Part shown: in pieces, positions 7,945 through 16,883 of the stretch
Position numbering within the stretch: position 1 is the stretch's first letter
How the letters are laid out: every line of letters begins with the position of its first letter
Source of the DNA: an uncultured Ruminococcus sp.
Lineage (GTDB): Bacteria; Bacillota; Clostridia; Oscillospirales; Ruminococcaceae
Reading direction: 5' to 3'
Assembly (NCBI GenBank): GCA_900315755.1
Contig: ONAI01000006.1
Location: 1-64,000, forward strand
Length of the DNA: 64,000 bases
The notes under the pieces: generated by a model
What the model saw: only the letters and a program-made list of their open reading frames with translations
Told to the model about the DNA's origin: nothing
Databases searched by the model: none
Made by a program: the position numbers and the translations under genes

Positions 7945-8163
7945 TCATAATTTCTGCCAATGCAGCTGCTTTTCCATATCCGGAGCAAGCAGCTTCGTGC
8001 GGACTGCTCCCTCCGCAAGTCTGCCTATACCGATAAAGCACGGTATCATGTATTCTTCGGGGGATCCCACCGCTTCCCTTGCTTTCTGCTCTTCATCACC
8101 GAGCGGTATACGCAGGTTGCAGCCGTATCCATCCGCTGTTGCATTTATTATACCATAAAAGTA
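7945..8163 (-). pseudogene. C-terminal remnant of a second nitroreductase-like gene
   Basis: An open minus-strand frame of about 72 codons reads ..ADGYGCNLRIPLGDEEQKAR and then EAVGSPEEYMIPCFIGIGRL before ending ..MEKQLHWQKL. This is the typical end of a nitroreductase (helix, then IPCFIGxGxxA and a Lys/Gln-rich tail ending in HWxK). It is closed by an in-frame TGA at 8164-8166, and the N-terminal flavin-binding half is absent. No ATG with a ribosome site is available. The preserved codon pattern suggests a recent loss. Confidence 0.7.
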
Positions 8164-8212
8164 TCAGTGATGTAAAGAACAAAAAATCCACCTTGTTTTT
8201 GTCCGATTTTTC

Positions 8213-8241
8213 TTGACATAAGCCGATTTTGTGAGTATAAT
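8213..8241 (+). promoter_or_regulatory. Promoter upstream of the dead lamin-tail gene
   Basis: TTGACA (8213-8218), 17 bp, TATAAT (8236-8241): a consensus SigA promoter that survives although the gene behind it is broken. Confidence 0.75.
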
Positions 8242-8300
8242 GTACTTACCATACACACGGTAAATATCAACATTTCACTTTTGAAAGAGAGAGGTTCATT

Positions 8301-8972
8301 GTGAAACCGAGATCAAGATTTACCGCAGCGATAATCGCAGGCGCTCTAACTGTGTCTGCAAGCCCTAAGGAGGGCTTTTAAATCGTCTGCGCAGCCGAGC
8401 CGTCCGTTTGTATAAACGAGGTCTGTTCGCAGAACAAGTCCTGCCTTGCCGACAGCTACGGAGAATACTCCGACTGGATATAGCTGTACAATCCCGGCAG
8501 TTCGTCCGTTGACCTTTCCGGCTTCGGCTTGTCCGACAAGCCCGATACACCGCTTGCGTTCACTTTCCCGAGCGGTACAACTATCAGAGCCGGCGAGCAC
8601 ATGATCGTCTTTGCTTCAAAACAACAGTCAACGGCTTCCGAATTCCACACCGGATTTGCACTCAGCAAGAACGGCGATACCGTTGTACTTGCAAGTCCCG
8701 ATGGAAACATATTACAGAAGATCGAACTTCCTACGCTCGGAAATGACGTCACCTACGGCAGAACTCCTGACGGCGGCGACACGTTCGAGATAATGTCGCC
8801 AACGCCTGCAAAGGCAAATGCAGCAGCCGTTTCAGCGCCGGTCTTTTCAGCACCTTCCGGCTTCTACCTCAATGACTGGAAAGCCGGCGACTTCAACAGC
8901 AACAAAAAGCTGGATGTCTTTGACCTCTGTCTTATGAAGCGCGAGCTTTTCGGTAAGAAAAACAGTTTGTAA
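8301..8972 (+). pseudogene. Secreted lamin-tail-domain protein with dockerin remnant, inactivated
   Basis: One frame runs from GTG at 8301 to TAA at 8972 but holds two nonsense codons, TAA at codon 27 (8379) inside the signal peptide and TAG at codon 61 (8481). The pieces are a signal sequence (MKPRSRFTAAIIAGALTVSA), a lamin-tail domain (INEVCSQNKSCLADSYGEYS then DWI*LYNP, where the stop replaces the usual Glu of DWIELYNP) and the second half of a type I dockerin (DWKAGDFNSNKKLDVFDLCL). The text jumps from PVFSAPSGFY, where a chitobiase-like strand and CotH kinase domain usually follow, straight into the dockerin, so an in-frame internal deletion has removed the centre. In Ruminococcus such proteins are cellulosome-attached. 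Confidence 0.82.
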
Positions 8973-9085
8973 AAAACTGATCCGGCAGAAAAGTCATATA
9001 CCGATACCTATATCATAACCACAAACAAAATCTTTTTGGGCAATATTAGATAAGCTTATAAGATCGTTTTTGTGCAAAACTCCCT

Positions 9086-9114
9086 TTGCTTTTTCCTTAA
9101 AAAAGTGCTATAAT
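9086..9114 (+). promoter_or_regulatory. Promoter of the CarD-like gene
   Basis: TTGCTT (9086-9091), 17 bp, TATAAT (9109-9114). Transcription would begin at about 9121, directly at the start of the leader hairpin. Confidence 0.65.
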
Positions 9115-9123
9115 ATGATTATG

Positions 9124-9180
9124 AGAACGTGTAGCAGTTACTGCGTAAGTCCAGTTACTTGCTTCACGTTCTGTTTTTTT
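9124..9180 (+). terminator. Terminator-like hairpin in the leader of the CarD-like gene
   Basis: AGAACGTG (9124-9131) pairs perfectly with CACGTTCT (9165-9172) and is followed by GTTTTTTT, then the ribosome site. It is placed between promoter and gene, as in attenuators. The 33-base loop has further short self-complementarity. Confidence 0.65.
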
Positions 9181-9194
9181 GCGGGGTGATATTG

Positions 9195-9692
9195 ATGTAT
9201 AAAGTTGGCGATATGGTGATGTACGGAACGTTCGGTATATGTAAGGTCACGGCGATAGAAATGCGTGATTTTACGGGAGAAGAACAGGAATACTACATCC
9301 TCAAGCATATCAGCTCTGATAAAAATGTATTCTATGTACCGACAAATATCGAAGCAGCTCTCAGTAAAATGCACTCGATATGCTCAAAAGCGGAGGTCGA
9401 TGAGCTGATCTCCCATATGAATTCAGAAGGACTGATATGGATAGACAACGACATCAAGCGCAAGGAGGAATACAGCCGTATCATAAAAGATGCCGACAAG
9501 CACGAGATCATCAGGCTTATCAAAACGCTGTATCTGCGCCGCAAGGAGCTTTCCGGAATCGGAAAGAAGCTCCGTTCCACGGACGAGAACTATCTCAGCC
9601 TTGCTGAAAATATGCTTTATGAAGAGTTTGCCTACGCTCTCAATATCGACAGAAGTGAAGTTGTCGAATATATCGGGAAGCACATCGTCTGA
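9195..9692 (+). CDS. CarD/CdnL-family transcriptional regulator
   Basis: A 165-residue protein with an N-terminal CarD/TRCF RNA-polymerase-interacting domain (MYKVGDMVMYGTFGICKV.. YYILKHISSDKNVFYVPT, about residues 1-60) and a helical C-terminal half rich in Lys/Glu. Family members bind the beta subunit of RNA polymerase and stabilise open promoter complexes. The start at 9195 is set by GGGGTGAT 5-12 bases upstream; an ATG 12 codons earlier falls within the leader hairpin. Regulation is probably by the terminator-like leader. A clear terminator follows at 9806-9835. Confidence 0.9.
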   Translation: MYKVGDMVMYGTFGICKVTAIEMRDFTGEEQEYYILKHISSDKNVFYVPTNIEAALSKMHSICSKAEVDELISHMNSEGLIWIDNDIKRKEEYSRIIKDADKHEIIRLIKTLYLRRKELSGIGKKLRSTDENYLSLAENMLYEEFAYALNIDRSEVVEYIGKHIV

Positions 9693-9805
9693 AATATGTG
9701 AAAAATACAATCCGACTTTAAGCCACACGCTGTACCTTTCAGAAAGAATACTATGGAGCAAACCATAATGTATTTTTATGATACGAGCCTATGTGCTCAC
9801 AAATG

Positions 9806-9836
9806 AAAAACTCGGGCATTACCCGAGTTTTTGCTT
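9806..9836 (+). terminator. Terminator after the CarD-like gene
   Basis: AAAACTCGGG-CATTA-CCCGAGTTTT, followed by TGCTTTT. The near-symmetric A/T flanks make it usable on both strands. Confidence 0.88.
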
Positions 9837-9872
9837 TTAATTGCTATTATTCCTCGATTTTGCCAAGCTGTT

Positions 9873-10043
9873 TCAACTCAATGCTGACCTTTTACTGTTG
9901 ACCGTTGCTCCGCAGAAGTGATAGCCGTATTCGCTGCCCTCATCAGGGATAAGACGTTCTTTTACGTCCTTGAAATAATCGTTAAGATCGCCGATATGCT
10001 GCGGATCGAAAAGTCTGCTGTAAATCAAGTACACATCTGCCGA
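9873..10043 (-). pseudogene. Orphan coding-like tail, unidentified
   Basis: A 56-codon minus-strand frame, bounded by TAG upstream and TGA downstream, reads ADVYLIYSRLFDPQHIGDLN then DYFKDVKERLIPDEGSEYGY and ends HFCGATVNSKRSALS. Codon use and amino-acid content look genuinely coding, unlike the AT-rich DNA on its right, but there is no start codon and no ribosome site. I do not recognise the family. I take it as the surviving end of a deleted gene. Confidence 0.4.
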
Positions 10044-10083
10044 CTAATTTATTGTAAATATATAAAAATTTACAATTTATATG

Positions 10084-10112
10084 TTGACTATTTATCCGCT
10101 GCATGATACAAT
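10084..10112 (+). promoter_or_regulatory. Promoter of the zinc-ribbon/exported protein pair
   Basis: TTGACT (10084-10089), 17 bp, TACAAT (10107-10112), followed by GGAGG before the ATG at 10170. Confidence 0.65.
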
Positions 10113-10169
10113 GAATTAAATATAATACAAAAGCGAATCAATCTCTCCCTTTTCAGAAAGGAGGATTCT

Positions 10170-11138
10170 ATGGCTAATATTTTCTGCTCGAAATGCGGCG
10201 TTAAACTTGTTGAAAACGCAACATTCTGCTCGAAATGCGGTGCAGAAGTCAAACGTATCGGTGTACCTTCAAAAGGGACTGAACCGGCTGCGGACTCTGT
10301 ATCCGCGCAAGCTGCCTCTGCTGCTCAGAAGGCACGATCCACTGCAAGGATCATCGGAAATATGACTGCTGCTCCGGCTCAGAACGGTGAGTTCGTCCTC
10401 TGCGACCGCAGTCAGCTTTCGCTTGTCCAGCTTGCGATACCCACTCCTTTCAAGGCTGCATTCGGCGGTATAAGGCGTCTCGCCTTCTCAATGAAGCAGC
10501 TTGCCAAAAAGCCCTCTGCGGCTATCCCTGCTCTGCTGATGACTATTATCTGGATCGTTCTGATGATATGGAATCAGTCCGGAAAAGCAAACAGTTTCTC
10601 CGGGATAATGTCGTTCCTCACATTCGCTGAGGGCGGTTCGATCGGAAGCTTCTCAAATAAGATCGGCGGCATCTTCGGAAAAGGTCTTATTATTTCGGCG
10701 GTCATGAACCTTTTCGGCGGAAGCCTTAAAAGACTTCCCACAAGCTTCAGAAAGCTTTCATCCAAAAACATGAACTACGGACTTGTCCTCGCAGGTGCAG
10801 GATCTGCGATAATGACCTATCACCTGCTTGCAGGCTATGCCGGTCTCTACGGCGCTATGGTCGCAGTCAGCGGCGCTGCTCTCAGTCTGAATGCGCTCGG
10901 CGGAGGCACCGGCTATCTCCACACTCTCATCTCGTCGCTTACCGCACGTAAAGTCAATGGAAAACGCATAGCAAACGATACCGGCTTCAACAGCGCACTT
11001 TCCGGTATGACTATCGGATTCCTCATAGCCGCTGCGCTTTCACCATTCTATTATCCGATATGGCTGCCGCTCATTGCAGCTGTTGCAGGACTGGTGATCT
11101 CCGCAGTCATCCCGTCTAAAGGAGGTGCGGCTGTATGA
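10170..11138 (+). CDS. Zinc-ribbon multi-pass membrane protein, function unknown
   Basis: 322 residues. The first 25 form a zinc ribbon with two CxxC pairs (C6-C9 and C20-C23). A low-complexity Ala/Ser-rich linker follows, then about five or six hydrophobic segments (for example near 117-134, 165-180, 200-240 and the C-terminal 275-315), several rich in Gly and Ala. AAAGGAGG precedes the ATG. Its last codons overlap the start of the large exported protein (ATGA), which implies translational coupling and a shared task. I cannot name the family; it might anchor or export its partner, but that is inference. Confidence 0.8.
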   Translation: MANIFCSKCGVKLVENATFCSKCGAEVKRIGVPSKGTEPAADSVSAQAASAAQKARSTARIIGNMTAAPAQNGEFVLCDRSQLSLVQLAIPTPFKAAFGGIRRLAFSMKQLAKKPSAAIPALLMTIIWIVLMIWNQSGKANSFSGIMSFLTFAEGGSIGSFSNKIGGIFGKGLIISAVMNLFGGSLKRLPTSFRKLSSKNMNYGLVLAGAGSAIMTYHLLAGYAGLYGAMVAVSGAALSLNALGGGTGYLHTLISSLTARKVNGKRIANDTGFNSALSGMTIGFLIAAALSPFYYPIWLPLIAAVAGLVISAVIPSKGGAAV

Positions 11139-14100
11139 GAAAATATATATCACGCATTTCCGCATTTATTTCGGCTATGGCAATTGCAGTCCTGAGCGTT
11201 ATGTCTATGACTGCTTTCGCTGACGATGAAGAGCCGACAGCTGAGCAGCCGACTGTTGCTGAGCAGTCGGATCATAATATAACCAATATCCCGTTCTGCG
11301 AGTTCAAGGTAACAGGCGGAAAGAATCTGGCATTATATAGTTCCAGCTTCAATATCTATGACCACGATCTTACGGCTGCCCCGAAGGAGATAATCACAGT
11401 CAGCTATACTCTGAAAATACCTTCGATAGAGTCTGTTCTTATGAACGTTGAGGGTGAGGCAAAGGAATGGTTCAAATACCACACTGCTGAAAATTTTGAT
11501 ACAGATGAATTTGAAAAGTATGGCGGCTCGAATTATTCTCTTGATGCATATGCAAGGATCAGTAAATCCTACACAAAGGACGATGAAGACATCGAGGAAG
11601 AGGAGATCATTGATCTTGGCTCATATGACAGCGAGAATCACGGCAGCTTCCGTGTACAGTTGCCCTATGAGGACCTTGACGATTATTCGGGCTATTTCAG
11701 ATACAGTATAGTAATGCATTGGAATGTTCACAATCAGGCTGACGATACGGATTTCCACAACTGCGTAGGTCTGTCGCTGAGAGTGACCCTCGATAAGGAC
11801 GCTCCTATCTGCGATGTTGTTGATATCTATGCTTCCGATCAGGAGGGCGAGGACACCGGTATCGTTATAGACGATAGTATAGTAAACGGCAAGAGGAACA
11901 CAAGCAAAACCGAAAAAGCTGCTGCCGCTGCCGGAGGTGCATTAGCCGCCGGTGCTGCCGCCGGTGCATCGTCTACAAAGAAAAAGAAAAGATCAGTATT
12001 CAAAATGCATATATATAAGGAATTCGGAGATGTTATCGAACCGGAAAAGGTATATTCAGTTTACGCAAGGATCACTGAAACGCTTCCTTCCGGCGAAGTG
12101 CGTCAGCGCCCTGACCTTACCGCTCAGATCTCGCCGTTCTCAGCAAATGGAACTCTCATTGTCAAAGACGGCGGAGTTAATGGTGATTACAGAGCGGCTT
12201 TCGTATCCATACCGAAGGATTCAACAGCCGAAGAGGGCATGGTGAGCTTCCAGTTCAAAGGCGAGGGCGGATACTTTACTGAAAATGTCATATTCAAGCT
12301 TACTCCTCCGCAGATAGTATTTGGTCAGTCCAACCTCGGTCTGCCGTCACACTACGAAAAGAGCGTTCAGATATGGTTCGGCGTCAAGGGAGTGGCAGGC
12401 AAACCGGTAGTGACTGCACAATTCAAGGACAAGAAATGTCCATATAAGGTCGATGAGCCTGTTCCAGATAAAGAGGTCAAAGGACTGTGGTCTGTCAACA
12501 TCATTGATACCGACATGAAGGACGAGCAAGAACCGGGTACTACTACCGCTTACCGCCTGCATATCAAGGCTGTCACAGATACCTCAAAAGCAGAGGGGAA
12601 TTTCGATGTTCTGCGCGTATTCATGGGACTTTCGCTCCAGCTTGAGGGCAATGCTGTCGGATGCTATCTGAAATACAAGAACGGCGCTGTGAAAGATCCG
12701 CGTCCTGAGGATCTCGAACCGTGTATGACACGCGGAAAATTCGTGCTTCTATGCTGGAACGACGAAGAACAGACGATCGAGCGCGTTTCAGTCGTTCCCG
12801 ACAAGGAAACTGCCGTTAAAGCTGTAAGAGTTGACAACGATAAGAATTCAATGATCGGCGATGCTCAGGAGTGTCACCAGCAAATGGTCGAAAAGGTAGG
12901 GCTCAGGCTCTTCCCGACAAATGAGATAGACAAAGACGGCTCAAGAACAGTTCAGCTGACGGCTACTACCGGCGGTCTCGATCCGCCTGTGCGTATACGC
13001 GCCGAAGCTACATTCACTGCTGAATTTGAAAACAAAAAGTACAAGGTTACAAAGAAGCTTCTCCTTCACTCAATGCCTTACAGAAGTGCTGAAACTAATG
13101 AAGCTTATTCGCAGATGCTCAAAGAAGATGAGCACATCTTAGAACGCCTGATGCACATCAGGTCTGAGATATTCTCGAAATATCTCAACAGACTTTTCTC
13201 GCTCTATTACTTTATCGACCGCATGATCGACGGCTATGATGTCCACTTCGGTTACGATCCGGGACAGGTCGCAAGAGTCATGGATATATGGACTGGTTTC
13301 CTGCGCGGCGACAAGGAGGGCGCTAACGGCGATCCTGTCAAACTCACCCTCGCAGACGAACTCAGCGCCTGCTACGCTTTCATGCAGGGTATGCGCGATA
13401 ACGGCGGATTCCTCGGACGTATGGCTCTTGGAATATGTACCGCCGGCTATTCCGAAATGCTGTTCTTCGGCATGGATCTTGCTGAAAAAATGGAGAACAC
13501 CATTATGGTCGAGGGCAAGGATATGACCTTCTGGGACGGCGTTATAATGGGCGTTAAGGAATACGAAAAGCAGGTCGCTATGGAGCTGCTCATAGGCGGC
13601 ACTCTTAAAGCCGGCAATACTATCATCGGCAAGGCAACAGGTATAGACCTCGCTAAGACTGCTACTCAGAATTACCGTAAATTCATGGACGCTGCTGACA
13701 GCTCTTTGAAGAAAAGCAGCAAGCTTTACAGCGGTGCTTCAGATGCTCTCGAAAATATCAAGCTGTTCTCAAACGGCGGTGCTGCTTCTTCCGCAAAGAA
13801 TTCGATCGAAAACAGCGCCAATGCCGATGCTGCTGCAAAGACTAAAGCAAAAACTACTATCGCTCAGCGCAGAAAAGGCGATCTCGGTTTGTCTCCTGAA
13901 GAGCTGAAGGGTATCGAGATAAGTGATCTTGCTATGGAAAAGGGTATGGAAAAAGTACGCAGACTCTATGAGGTTCAGAAGAAGCTCGGAACAGCCCGCA
14001 AAGCCGGCAATCTTGCAGAGGTCCGCGCCGAATACGATAAGCTGTGGCTCGAGGTCAAGACCGATAAGAACGCTTTCAAGGCACTCAAGCGCATGAATGA

Positions 14101-14998
14101 CCCATACGCTCAGACAGTACGTGCTGAATTCACAAGAGTACGTAAGCTTCACCGCCAGAACATCATGGAAAAGGTGCTCGATGACGTTGCAGAGGCTACC
14201 GGCAAACGCAGAGCCGATCTCTACTTTGAGAGCGTTACCTCAAACAATGCGTGGAAAGAAGATGCCGGTCTGACATTGGGAGAGGATCTCGATCTCACTA
14301 TCCGCGAGAAATGCTATTCTGATTCTTCAAAGGGTATGGACGTTGTTATCGACCAGACGATCGGTGAAAATGCTGTAAGAAACCGGCTCTATAAGGAGTT
14401 CCACAACGGTGCTGAACCTCCGACCAGCCAGATCGCCGAGGAATTTGCAAATGAGGTTGATGTCACCTACGTTTCACCGTGGATGGATCAGAGCAGCAAA
14501 TATGTTATCGAATTTAATCCGGAAGCTTACTACGACGTTAAACAGCTTCTCAACAAGAACAATCACGGCGATCCGCTCAAAGGCAAAGCACTCGACCGCC
14601 AGACTATCGCTCATAAGGGCAAAGAGTGGTACAGCCGCGGCAAAAAGTACGAAGCTAAGGCTGCGCAGATCGAAGCCAATGCTGCTGCTCTTCCGGCAGC
14701 AGAACGCAGTGCTGCTTTCAAGCAGGCTGCCGAACTGCGCTATAAAGCAAATGGCTGCTACGTTGAAGGTTCAAGACAGATAGTCAAAACCGCCAACAAC
14801 ATTATTTCACCGCGCGCAGCTATACATGAAGCACTAACCGGCACTAACCCCTATACTTCTAAAATGCGCGAAATGGTCGCTGCTGCGGAAATGACGCAAT
14901 CCAACCTATCTCCAACCGAATTCTTCTCTTACCTGAAAAAGGAATGCGGTATGGACTTCAACCAGTTCGCAGATGCAGTTTCCAAATGTCTTGAATGA
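11135..14998 (+). CDS. Large exported multidomain protein (1287 residues), function unknown
   Basis: The first 30 residues are a Sec signal peptide (cut after AFA). Next comes an acidic beta-rich region (about 40-255), a glycine-zipper-like AAAAAGGALAAGAAAGAS run with a KKKKR end (about 261-288), beta-rich segments resembling bacterial Ig-like folds (about 289-400 and 590-650), a helical region (about 655-930) and a C-terminal part with GEDLDLTIR (about 1048) followed by DVVIDQTIG (about 1070). The spaced acidic residues loosely recall nucleotidyltransferase-fold enzymes, without the usual GS motif. The last 150 residues are Ala/Lys-rich helices. Overlaps the zinc-ribbon gene by 4 bp. No family match recognised. 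Confidence 0.8.
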   Translation: MRKYISRISAFISAMAIAVLSVMSMTAFADDEEPTAEQPTVAEQSDHNITNIPFCEFKVTGGKNLALYSSSFNIYDHDLTAAPKEIITVSYTLKIPSIESVLMNVEGEAKEWFKYHTAENFDTDEFEKYGGSNYSLDAYARISKSYTKDDEDIEEEEIIDLGSYDSENHGSFRVQLPYEDLDDYSGYFRYSIVMHWNVHNQADDTDFHNCVGLSLRVTLDKDAPICDVVDIYASDQEGEDTGIVIDDSIVNGKRNTSKTEKAAAAAGGALAAGAAAGASSTKKKKRSVFKMHIYKEFGDVIEPEKVYSVYARITETLPSGEVRQRPDLTAQISPFSANGTLIVKDGGVNGDYRAAFVSIPKDSTAEEGMVSFQFKGEGGYFTENVIFKLTPPQIVFGQSNLGLPSHYEKSVQIWFGVKGVAGKPVVTAQFKDKKCPYKVDEPVPDKEVKGLWSVNIIDTDMKDEQEPGTTTAYRLHIKAVTDTSKAEGNFDVLRVFMGLSLQLEGNAVGCYLKYKNGAVKDPRPEDLEPCMTRGKFVLLCWNDEEQTIERVSVVPDKETAVKAVRVDNDKNSMIGDAQECHQQMVEKVGLRLFPTNEIDKDGSRTVQLTATTGGLDPPVRIRAEATFTAEFENKKYKVTKKLLLHSMPYRSAETNEAYSQMLKEDEHILERLMHIRSEIFSKYLNRLFSLYYFIDRMIDGYDVHFGYDPGQVARVMDIWTGFLRGDKEGANGDPVKLTLADELSACYAFMQGMRDNGGFLGRMALGICTAGYSEMLFFGMDLAEKMENTIMVEGKDMTFWDGVIMGVKEYEKQVAMELLIGGTLKAGNTIIGKATGIDLAKTATQNYRKFMDAADSSLKKSSKLYSGASDALENIKLFSNGGAASSAKNSIENSANADAAAKTKAKTTIAQRRKGDLGLSPEELKGIEISDLAMEKGMEKVRRLYEVQKKLGTARKAGNLAEVRAEYDKLWLEVKTDKNAFKALKRMNDPYAQTVRAEFTRVRKLHRQNIMEKVLDDVAEATGKRRADLYFESVTSNNAWKEDAGLTLGEDLDLTIREKCYSDSSKGMDVVIDQTIGENAVRNRLYKEFHNGAEPPTSQIAEEFANEVDVTYVSPWMDQSSKYVIEFNPEAYYDVKQLLNKNNHGDPLKGKALDRQTIAHKGKEWYSRGKKYEAKAAQIEANAAALPAAERSAAFKQAAELRYKANGCYVEGSRQIVKTANNIISPRAAIHEALTGTNPYTSKMREMVAAAEMTQSNLSPTEFFSYLKKECGMDFNQFADAVSKCLE

Positions 14999-15030
14999 CA
15001 TCATGATCGTTTTACGAATACTGCCTTACC

Positions 15031-15069
15031 TAAAAATGGCGCTGAAGACCGATCGTCTTCAGCGCCATT
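15031..15069. terminator. Bidirectional terminator between convergent genes
   Basis: AATGGCGCTGAAGAC-CGATC-GTCTTCAGCGCCATT, a perfect 15-bp stem. On the minus strand it runs into TTTTTAGG, so it suits the GGDEF-EAL gene best, and it lies 37 bp after the stop of the large exported protein. Confidence 0.85.
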
Positions 15070-15134
15070 ATAAGCTTTACTAAAAATATATTTCCAAACC
15101 AAGTGAACTGACTGCAGGATCAGCCGCAGCACCG

Positions 15135-16883
15135 TCACTTTCCGGACTGGATGTCAGCTATAACAAGCTGCTTCGCTTCTTCCGGCGGAAGAGGCTTTCC
15201 CCAGATATATCCCTGAATATAGTCGCATCCGATACTGCTGAGCGTATCAAGCTGTTCCTGATCTTCAACGCCCTCGGAAATAACTCCGAAATTCATGATA
15301 TGTCCGATAGAAATGATCGCTGCAACGTACTTCTTTGAAGACTCACTGCTGTTCATCTTATCAATGAAGGATTTATCGACCTTCAGCAGATCTGCCGGGA
15401 ATTTATTGAGATAGCTGAGTGATGAATAGCCTGTACCGAAATCGTCGATAGCTATTTTAATGCCCATACTCTTTATGTCATTTATACACATCAGTGCTTT
15501 ATCAGCTGAGTCTATCATTATAGACTCTGTTATCTCGATCTCGATCTGTTCAGCCGGAACTCCGCTGGCCTTGATTATTTCGCTTACTTCTTCAAGGAAA
15601 TCGTTTTTCATAAGATGCCTTACCGAAACATTTACACTGAGCATAACGTCTGTTCCGGTATTCTTTATAAGCTCACCGAAGAACATTGCAGCTTTCCGGA
15701 ACACATTGCTGTCTACCTTGTCTATGAGTCCGACCTTTTCGGCAACAGGTATGAATTCAGACGGCGGCAGATTGTTTCCGGATACGCTTTTCATACGTGC
15801 AAGCACCTCAAATCCGCGCAGCTTGTGTGAAATGTCAAACTGAGGCTGTAAGCAGAAAAACATTGTATCAGTATCAAGTGCATTTCTTATGTCGCGTTCT
15901 ATTTCAATGGTATGCTCCATTGAGAGAAACTCGGGTTTAAAACGCATTATATGCTCGCTGCTGTTCGCCCTCTTGACCTCATACATCGCAGCATCCGAAC
16001 AAGAGAAAAGTGCATCACTGTCCTTGGCATCGGTAGGAAATTCAGCATATCCAAAGCTTGCATTGATGAAGAAATCGCATTCATCAACAGTTACCTTGTT
16101 CACAAGAGCAGATTCGTAGCTGCGGATAGTGCTCATCACATCCTCGTTTGACTTATACCTGCGGATGATGAGCGAAAATTCGTCTCCGCCCTGACGGGTG
16201 ATAAAATCAATAGTACCGGTAATATCGTTATCAGCGATATTCTTCCATCGCTCCGAGACCTCGATGAGAACCTTATTTCCGGCATCGCGTCCCATAGTGT
16301 CATTAATGCTCTTGAAATTATTGATGTCGATAGATACGAAGGTGAATCTCTCGCCTCTCTTAATAAGGTCGTTAACGAATTCTGTACACGCAAATCTGTT
16401 CGGCAGACCGGTAAGCCCGTCCGTTATCGCCTGATCGCGGAGTTTTTCCTGTATCTTGTCCATATTGACGTTATTGATATAGATTATCGTGATAGCGATT
16501 ATCGTGAGGAAGGTTGTAAATATACCGGGAAGGCTTGCAATATTATGCCGCTTTATAATACCGAGCAGCCAGATCGGTGTCTGGACAAGCATAAGCACAA
16601 GCGATGTGATATAGCCTTTTTTTCCATAATACACCACCATGAATATTATCATGATGTTAGAAAGAGAAGCAAAAACACCTGCAAATGAGGTCTTCGGTAT
16701 CTCTCCGCCGAACAATTCAATAGTTCCGCGCGAGGATGCAACTGCATTAACTATCACATTTGTAGCGATATATATAAGTACCAGGGCAATATAAACGCCT
16801 GACGGAGCATATTTGCTCCTTAGAATTTCCTGCAAAGTTCGTTCAATGTTCCTTTTGCCCGAACTCTTTCCTTTCTTTACCAT
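15135..16883 (-). CDS. Membrane GGDEF-EAL protein (c-di-GMP synthase/phosphodiesterase)
   Basis: 582 residues. Four or five hydrophobic helices occupy about 30-155, with no obvious extracytoplasmic sensor. A GGDEF domain follows with the intact RQGGDEF signature, and no RxxD inhibitory site is visible five residues before it. The EAL domain keeps its catalytic elements: EVLAR in place of EALxR, the Asn of NVS, ITES, DDFGTGYSSL, K and D of LLKVDKSF, the Glu of SEGVE and the Gln of YIQGY. Both activities therefore look possible. The start at 16881-16883 has AAAGGAG upstream; an earlier ATG does not. Confidence 0.93.
   Translation of the reverse strand: MVKKGKSSGKRNIERTLQEILRSKYAPSGVYIALVLIYIATNVIVNAVASSRGTIELFGGEIPKTSFAGVFASLSNIMIIFMVVYYGKKGYITSLVLMLVQTPIWLLGIIKRHNIASLPGIFTTFLTIIAITIIYINNVNMDKIQEKLRDQAITDGLTGLPNRFACTEFVNDLIKRGERFTFVSIDINNFKSINDTMGRDAGNKVLIEVSERWKNIADNDITGTIDFITRQGGDEFSLIIRRYKSNEDVMSTIRSYESALVNKVTVDECDFFINASFGYAEFPTDAKDSDALFSCSDAAMYEVKRANSSEHIMRFKPEFLSMEHTIEIERDIRNALDTDTMFFCLQPQFDISHKLRGFEVLARMKSVSGNNLPPSEFIPVAEKVGLIDKVDSNVFRKAAMFFGELIKNTGTDVMLSVNVSVRHLMKNDFLEEVSEIIKASGVPAEQIEIEITESIMIDSADKALMCINDIKSMGIKIAIDDFGTGYSSLSYLNKFPADLLKVDKSFIDKMNSSESSKKYVAAIISIGHIMNFGVISEGVEDQEQLDTLSSIGCDYIQGYIWGKPLPPEEAKQLVIADIQSGK

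Noticed and set aside
8301..8972. Stop-codon readthrough or recoding of TAA and TAG in the lamin-tail gene
   Set aside because: Other genes in the window end normally at TAA, TAG and TGA, two different stops are involved, and the catalytic centre is deleted, so simple inactivation explains it better.
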